Below are positions 59,585-64,000 of a stretch of 64,000 bases of DNA, piece by piece. The position numbers were made by a program, and so were the translations under genes. The first letter of the stretch is position 1. Each line of letters starts with the position of its first letter. The notes under the pieces are model-generated. The model saw only the letters and a list, made by a program, of their open reading frames with translations, had not been told where the DNA came from and made no database searches. Source of the stretch: a virus; the IMG/VR virus record IMGVR_UViG_3300037553_000311, positions 1-64,000 of that record. One strand, written 5' to 3'.

Positions 59585-61090
59585 ATGAAAGTACTACCAA
59601 AGATACTCAACCTAGACGAGCTCTATCATAAGACCCCTAACAAAATCATCTTCAATGAACTACTCATCAGTAAGACACCAGAAGAAATCATAGATATCAT
59701 CTGTGATGTAGGTAGTGATAAATCAGACACATTAGCTAGATGCTCATGTGATGCACTCGTAGGTAATTATTACGAAGGTCTCATCTGCGCTAAGTGTAAT
59801 TCTAAATGCATCAGTTCACTCTACTCTAATATCACAATAGATACATGGCTAGAGATACCTAACTCTATAACTAAAGTACTCAATCCACAAGTATATATCA
59901 TCCTATCTAAATGGATGGGTAATAATGCTAAGAAGGTACCTTACCTAGATACTATCGTCAATATCAAAGCTGAACTAGATGAAGAACTCAAGCCTCATAT
60001 ATTAGGTCAAGGCTTCAATTACTTCTATAGTAACTTCAGTTCTATAATCAATCACTTTGCTAATATCAGAGCTAAGAAACCTTCTACTAAAGCATTACTC
60101 AAGTTCCTAGATAATAATAAGCATAATATGTGGTGCACTAAGCTACCAACTGTCAGTAGTATATTACAACCAGTGACTAAAGCTAATGGATTTGTAAGAT
60201 ATGTATATCCTAATATCGGATACCTCATCAAGTCTATTATCAATCTCAATGGTATACTCTTATCAGAGAAGATGATGAACTTTAGTGTGAATCATATAGA
60301 GAGACATTTCTTCGCTGTATATTCAGCATTCATTGATTATGTCACAACTATAGCTAAAGAACGTCTCCCAGCAAAGAAGCATCTACTACGTAAACATATA
60401 TTTGGTAGTAGACTCCATTGTACAGCTAGGTCAGTAGCTATACCACTCATAGTAAATCATGAAGCAGATGATGTACATATCCCATGGAAGATAGGAGTAT
60501 CTTGCTGGAAGTATCACATCATCTCTATGTTGATCAATAGACATAGTCACACGATAGCTGATGCATTTAACAGAGTATCTAAAGCTATCAATGTATATGA
60601 TCACACGATAGATAAGATAATGCAAACACTCATCAAAGAGTGCCCGTATAAAGGTCTACCAGTACTAATCAATCGGAACCCTTCACTACAGATCGGTTCT
60701 ATACAGTTACTCTTTGTAACTAAAATCAAACCAGGTTTCACTAAACCACCAACACTGATTGAAGAAGACTCAGTGGATAATATGATACTAACAGGTGGAA
60801 AGGTCACGAATAAGGTAAAGTATAAGTTTCCAAAAGAAGTGACATTAGCTGTAGACGATGGTACCATAGCATCATCTCCACTAATCATCGCTGGTTTCAA
60901 TTTAGATTATGATGGGGATGAGTTACATGTATTCCCAATATTCGAGATGAACATGGTACCTAAGTTAAAGGTACTACATCCAGTATCAAAGATATTCAGC
61001 AGTAAGTACATCGGAGTTTCTAATGATGTATCACTTAGTAACCAGCAGTTTATTCTCCTAGACGGGTTTGTAAACGATCCTGATATCTGA
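59585..61090 (+). CDS. RNA polymerase beta-prime subunit, N-terminal catalytic part
   Basis: This 501-residue protein matches the front half of a multisubunit RNAP beta-prime. A cysteine cluster (C53, C55, C68, C71, C75) forms the zinc-binding part. KHIFGSRLHCTARSVAIPL at about 270-288 corresponds to the KRVDxSGRSVI region. VLINRNPSLQIGSIQLL at about 360-376 matches VLLNRAPTLHRLGIQAF. FNLDYDGDELHVF at about 438-450 holds the Mg-binding triad Asp441/443/445. The gene ends about 50 residues later, so the C-terminal half must be encoded separately, as in phiKZ-like phages with split virion or non-virion RNAPs. It would transcribe phage promoters. No other RNAP part lies in the window. Confidence 0.9.
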   Translation: MKVLPKILNLDELYHKTPNKIIFNELLISKTPEEIIDIICDVGSDKSDTLARCSCDALVGNYYEGLICAKCNSKCISSLYSNITIDTWLEIPNSITKVLNPQVYIILSKWMGNNAKKVPYLDTIVNIKAELDEELKPHILGQGFNYFYSNFSSIINHFANIRAKKPSTKALLKFLDNNKHNMWCTKLPTVSSILQPVTKANGFVRYVYPNIGYLIKSIINLNGILLSEKMMNFSVNHIERHFFAVYSAFIDYVTTIAKERLPAKKHLLRKHIFGSRLHCTARSVAIPLIVNHEADDVHIPWKIGVSCWKYHIISMLINRHSHTIADAFNRVSKAINVYDHTIDKIMQTLIKECPYKGLPVLINRNPSLQIGSIQLLFVTKIKPGFTKPPTLIEEDSVDNMILTGGKVTNKVKYKFPKEVTLAVDDGTIASSPLIIAGFNLDYDGDELHVFPIFEMNMVPKLKVLHPVSKIFSSKYIGVSNDVSLSNQQFILLDGFVNDPDI

Positions 61091-61105
61091 CCATATTACA
61101 CTCTA

Positions 61106-61142
61106 ATCTCTATAGCACACTATTACAGTGTGCTATAGAGAT
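61106..61142 (+). terminator. 16-bp terminator after RNAP beta-prime gene
   Basis: ATCTCTATAGCACACT pairs perfectly with its complement around ATTAC, and CTTTT follows at a distance. Confidence 0.75.
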
Positions 61143-61264
61143 TATGTAATAACTTTTAATAGCATCTTACCTATATTATGAGAGATACGTCGTCCCACAT
61201 GGAGTTCGTATCAAATACGATAATCAACACGATAAGTTAGTCGTGACATTTAAGGAGAAGTATA

Positions 61265-63070
61265 ATGAATTCATTAACAGCACCTGGTAAGATGCACTGT
61301 TTCAACTGTGGAAAATACAAGCTAGAGAAACACTTCATGGGTAAACCATCTGGACGATTTGCAATCTGTATGAATTGTATTAATGAGTATCTACCTAACG
61401 ACAAAGCTCAAATCACTGACATGAAACCAGTTCATTCTGGAATGTGTACTAGTGATAAATGTAATCGTACTACTGACCTATATACATTCAATGACAAGAT
61501 CATATGCTTACCATGTTTATATAAGTTATTAGTTAGTTGTATGACTGGTGATAATAGTAATTATATTACATGCTCTCGATGTGGAGACAATCAACCGATA
61601 TCTTCTTTTGCTAATAGTGGTAGAACAGTTAACTGGGGTAAGAAGTCAATATGTCGAGGATGTATCAGTGGGAGCGATCACGTTAAGCATAAACTTATAT
61701 CAGATATGACTGATAAAGAAATTACAATCACTGAGAAGAAGTGTGGTCATTGTGGAGTAGTGAAAACTATCAATCACTTCAATCGCCGGAATACTTCAGA
61801 CGATGGTCTTGCCACACATTGTCAGGTATGTACTAAGTATATAAGAGATTGTCGAACAGCTAATTTAGCTAAGCTTCCAGATAAGAATCTACCTATCGAT
61901 GAATATACTGATCTATTAAAACATGTTCACTTCATATGCATCAAATGTAATTCACCCAAACAACTTTCTAATTTCCCTAGCTTTAAAGATACATATAAAC
62001 ATGTATGCAATAGTTGTACAACATCCAGATTATCAACAACAGCTACTAGTACGTATGCTGATTTTCAAATCAAGTACAAAGCGGCTAATACTAATCTAGA
62101 ACACGAAGATGTCCAAAGGTGCTCTAATTGTAAATCGATCAAACCACTATCTCATTTTCATCAGCACCTCAATGGTGTAGGGGGTGGAATTTCAAAGACC
62201 ACGTCATGGTGTAAAGCTTGTAGGGTAATTCAGGCAAAGGATCGATGGGGAGATATAAAAGATCATCATGCGGGTGTATGTAAGAAATATAAAGCTAAAT
62301 TCCCTGAGAGACGTCTAGCTACTAATTTAGTTAGAACCTCTTTGTTAGATGTCGATGGTATCGTATCTAGATTACCAAATAATTATGTCTATCATCATTG
62401 GAACTATTCTACTGAACATCACTTAGATGTTATCCAATTGAGTAAAGCTATTCATATCAACTTACATTTAAGATTAGAATATCATAGAGATCTTGAAACA
62501 GGTACATTCATATTTAGAGATAAGAAAACAGGTGAGCTTTTAGATACTAAAAAGAAGCACGTGTTGGTTATTGATGAGATCAAAAGTTCAAATCCTAAAC
62601 TAATTGAACCTATAATAAGTGATCGTCAAGGATTGAAGACTAAATATATAACTAGTAATAAACCTTATGCTAATTTGATAGTACCTGTCACAGATGAGAC
62701 TGAAAAGGTATTCTGTAGGTCTTGTAAAAACTATCTACTGCCTGCATATTTTAATGAGGTACAGACTAATGGTAATGTTAAATTCATTTATGATGTTTGT
62801 ACTAGATGTAATACTGTATTAGGAGCTAGACACGATGTGAATAATGATCCAGAAATCAGTAGTATAGATGAGTTGAATACTAAGGATACTCGTGATTACA
62901 GTATCGTTTCGAAACATTGCTATGGGTGTTTAGAATTGAAACCGTTAGCATCATTTCCTCGATCAGCTGCTAATATTTTAACTGGTAGGCATCGGTATTG
63001 CGCCGATTGTGCTAAGTATATACGTGGTACTGACAGTAAACAGGATCACATCAATCATGATGAGTTGTAG
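61265..63070 (+). CDS. HNH-endonuclease-like protein with eight zinc-finger repeats
   Basis: The protein has 601 residues. Eight modules of the form CxxC...K...F...CxxC are recognisable, beginning at about C12, C61 (variant spacing), C103, C160, C225, C286, C484 and C552. Between the sixth and seventh, YVYHHWNYSTEHHLDVIQLSKAIHINLHLRLEYHRDL (about 374-410) has the His-His, Asp and spaced His pattern of an HNH nuclease. Such zinc modules accompany HNH homing-type endonucleases in phages. It would cut DNA, possibly as a mobile element, and lies directly after the split RNAP gene. Codon usage is more mixed than that of its neighbours, suggesting a separate history. AAGGAG precedes the start. Confidence 0.75.
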   Translation: MNSLTAPGKMHCFNCGKYKLEKHFMGKPSGRFAICMNCINEYLPNDKAQITDMKPVHSGMCTSDKCNRTTDLYTFNDKIICLPCLYKLLVSCMTGDNSNYITCSRCGDNQPISSFANSGRTVNWGKKSICRGCISGSDHVKHKLISDMTDKEITITEKKCGHCGVVKTINHFNRRNTSDDGLATHCQVCTKYIRDCRTANLAKLPDKNLPIDEYTDLLKHVHFICIKCNSPKQLSNFPSFKDTYKHVCNSCTTSRLSTTATSTYADFQIKYKAANTNLEHEDVQRCSNCKSIKPLSHFHQHLNGVGGGISKTTSWCKACRVIQAKDRWGDIKDHHAGVCKKYKAKFPERRLATNLVRTSLLDVDGIVSRLPNNYVYHHWNYSTEHHLDVIQLSKAIHINLHLRLEYHRDLETGTFIFRDKKTGELLDTKKKHVLVIDEIKSSNPKLIEPIISDRQGLKTKYITSNKPYANLIVPVTDETEKVFCRSCKNYLLPAYFNEVQTNGNVKFIYDVCTRCNTVLGARHDVNNDPEISSIDELNTKDTRDYSIVSKHCYGCLELKPLASFPRSAANILTGRHRYCADCAKYIRGTDSKQDHINHDEL

Positions 63071-63127
63071 ATCAGAATGTCTAAGTAAGTCAAGCATATA
63101 TCTTATATAGATGAACTCTATACTAAA

Positions 63128-63165
63128 CTCTCATAACGCTCTCTACATCGGGAGCGTTATGAGAG
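63128..63165 (+). terminator. 14-bp hairpin after the HNH gene
   Basis: CTCTCATAACGCTC pairs with GAGCGTTATGAGAG. It is the probable terminator of the HNH gene. Confidence 0.75.
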
Positions 63166-63560
63166 AGCGTGTGATGATGTTTTTATTAGCTGATGATCCA
63201 CTCTAATAATAGAGCTTCTCTTTTTTTACGGATGCACTTTCAGCATGAGATAATATCTTTTACTACTACTCAAAGTGCATATATTTTTAGTATAGAATCA
63301 GATGGTAAATGTAGATATTCATATCGGATCTTTGATATATCCCTAGTTACTATATAAGCTCTATATTTCAGGTATATATTACTATAGTAGAGATGCATCA
63401 GATGATACTTGATGCATCTCTACTGATCTCTGATTAGTAGATGTGCATAAGATACAACCTGATGTACATCTACTGATCTAGTAATGAGATAGCGTATAGA
63501 ATAATCTATACACACGCTAAAAGTCAGATATCTGACATGATACCTTAGGAGGGTATGAAT
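63166..63560. promoter_or_regulatory. Cassette upstream block of the last repeat gene
   Basis: ~63233-63282 is the CACTTT-type hairpin followed by ATTTTTAGTATAGAATCAGA and GGTAAATG, also found in the large inverted-repeat arms. ~63365-63485 contains two hairpin units (ATGCATCAGATGATACTTGA type). 63494-63511 is GTATAGA-ATAA-TCTATAC, 63523-63536 is GTCAGATATCTGAC, and AGGAGG lies at ~63547-63552. No gene lies here. Confidence 0.7.
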
Positions 63561-64000
63561 ATGAAAGTGAGTAATGAAGTAATGAATATCTATGGTAACG
63601 ATGGAGATCAATTCGATAAAGTAGCGATAGATTCTAGTGGTAATGTCATCTGTGCTGGTACTATCGGATCAGAAGGGACTGGTAGTCATGTGGGTATATT
63701 AATAATCAAGTATGATATTAACCTTAATGTACTAGTTAGAAAGGTATATGGTGGTAGTGGTGGTGATAGGTTCGGACAAGTAACTACGGACTCTAATAAT
63801 AACGTCATCTGTGTTGGATATACACTATCAGGAAGAGCTGGTGATTATGATACACTAGTAGTGAAGTTTGATAGTGATCTTAATCTACTAGCTAGGAAGA
63901 CATATGGTGGTATTATTTTGGATGAGTTCAGTGCAGTAGCTACTGACTCTAATGATAATGTCATCTGTGCTGGGTATACTACTAGTGAAGATAATTGTTA
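63561..64000 (+). CDS. Beta-propeller-like repeat protein, 5' part
   Basis: A further paralog runs off the window end. From ATG 63561 it reads MKVSNEVMNIYGNDGDQFDKVAIDSSGNVICAG, then continues with repeat units (FGQVTTDSNNNVICVGYTLSGRAG, YDTLVVKFDSDLNLLARKTYGG). The first ~20 residues are shared with the other paralogs, so the N-terminus is a conserved cap. About three units are visible, with no stop in frame. The full cassette leader lies upstream. Confidence 0.88.
   Translation, partial: MKVSNEVMNIYGNDGDQFDKVAIDSSGNVICAGTIGSEGTGSHVGILIIKYDINLNVLVRKVYGGSGGDRFGQVTTDSNNNVICVGYTLSGRAGDYDTLVVKFDSDLNLLARKTYGGIILDEFSAVATDSNDNVICAGYTTSEDNC

Overview
The window is an AT-rich stretch of a large (jumbo) tailed-phage genome, almost certainly a myovirus. 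It carries a tubulin/FtsZ-fold GTPase, a multisubunit-type RNA polymerase beta-prime fragment with the DxDGD metal site, a large terminase, a herpesvirus-fold type prohead protease, a scaffold-like protein next to a 729-residue major capsid candidate, baseplate/tail genes, and its own replication, recombination and nucleotide-metabolism genes. I see no tRNA, ribosomal or host metabolic genes. Tubulin plus a phage-encoded beta-prime subunit recalls the phiKZ-like nucleus-forming jumbo phages and other giant myoviruses. I cannot place it more finely and cannot name a host.

Layout: 1-7 kb holds the end of a repeat protein, the tubulin operon, a class II ribonucleotide reductase (minus strand) and a second repeat protein. 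6.8-9.4 kb holds a phospholipase-A2-like protein, a conserved phage protein and two membrane proteins. 9.4-12.8 kb is a 3.4-kb gene-free island with 83-bp-period repeats, a large inverted repeat and a candidate ~780-nt structured RNA. 12.8-17.8 kb is a minus-strand packaging operon (TerL, membrane metalloprotease, structural protein). 18-21.4 kb has the prohead protease followed by an active-looking and a degenerate ClpP-like protein. 22.6-35 kb is mainly replication and nucleotide metabolism: Rad50/gp46-like ATPase, split family B polymerase, dNMP kinase, RuvC-like resolvase, ThyX-like protein and DnaB-like helicase. 35-38.5 kb has the scaffold-like protein and capsid. 40-56.8 kb has a RecA/UvsX-like ATPase, an adhesin with a collagen-like linker, and tail/virion genes. 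57-64 kb has three more repeat proteins, RNAP beta-prime and a multi-zinc-finger HNH protein.

The most distinctive feature is a modular cassette repeated around the window. Each copy has a covarying hairpin repeat, a leader with two palindromes and a TTAGGAGG ribosome-binding site, an open reading frame (usually a ~47-residue beta-propeller-like repeat protein, sometimes a tiny membrane protein), and a terminator hairpin, usually with a CATAGCATACC stem. Six propeller paralogs are visible, two of them cut by the window ends. One has an in-frame premature stop, and another is truncated by what looks like a deletion-frameshift between repeats, so the family seems to be expanding, recombining and decaying.

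Most genes use A/T-ending codons such as CTA, GTA, ATA and AGT. A few, including the capsid, the genes at 26.4, 42.9 and 55.3 kb and part of the tubulin gene, use more C-ending codons and are probably the most highly expressed. Genes are separated by perfect or near-perfect hairpins, often shared between convergent genes.
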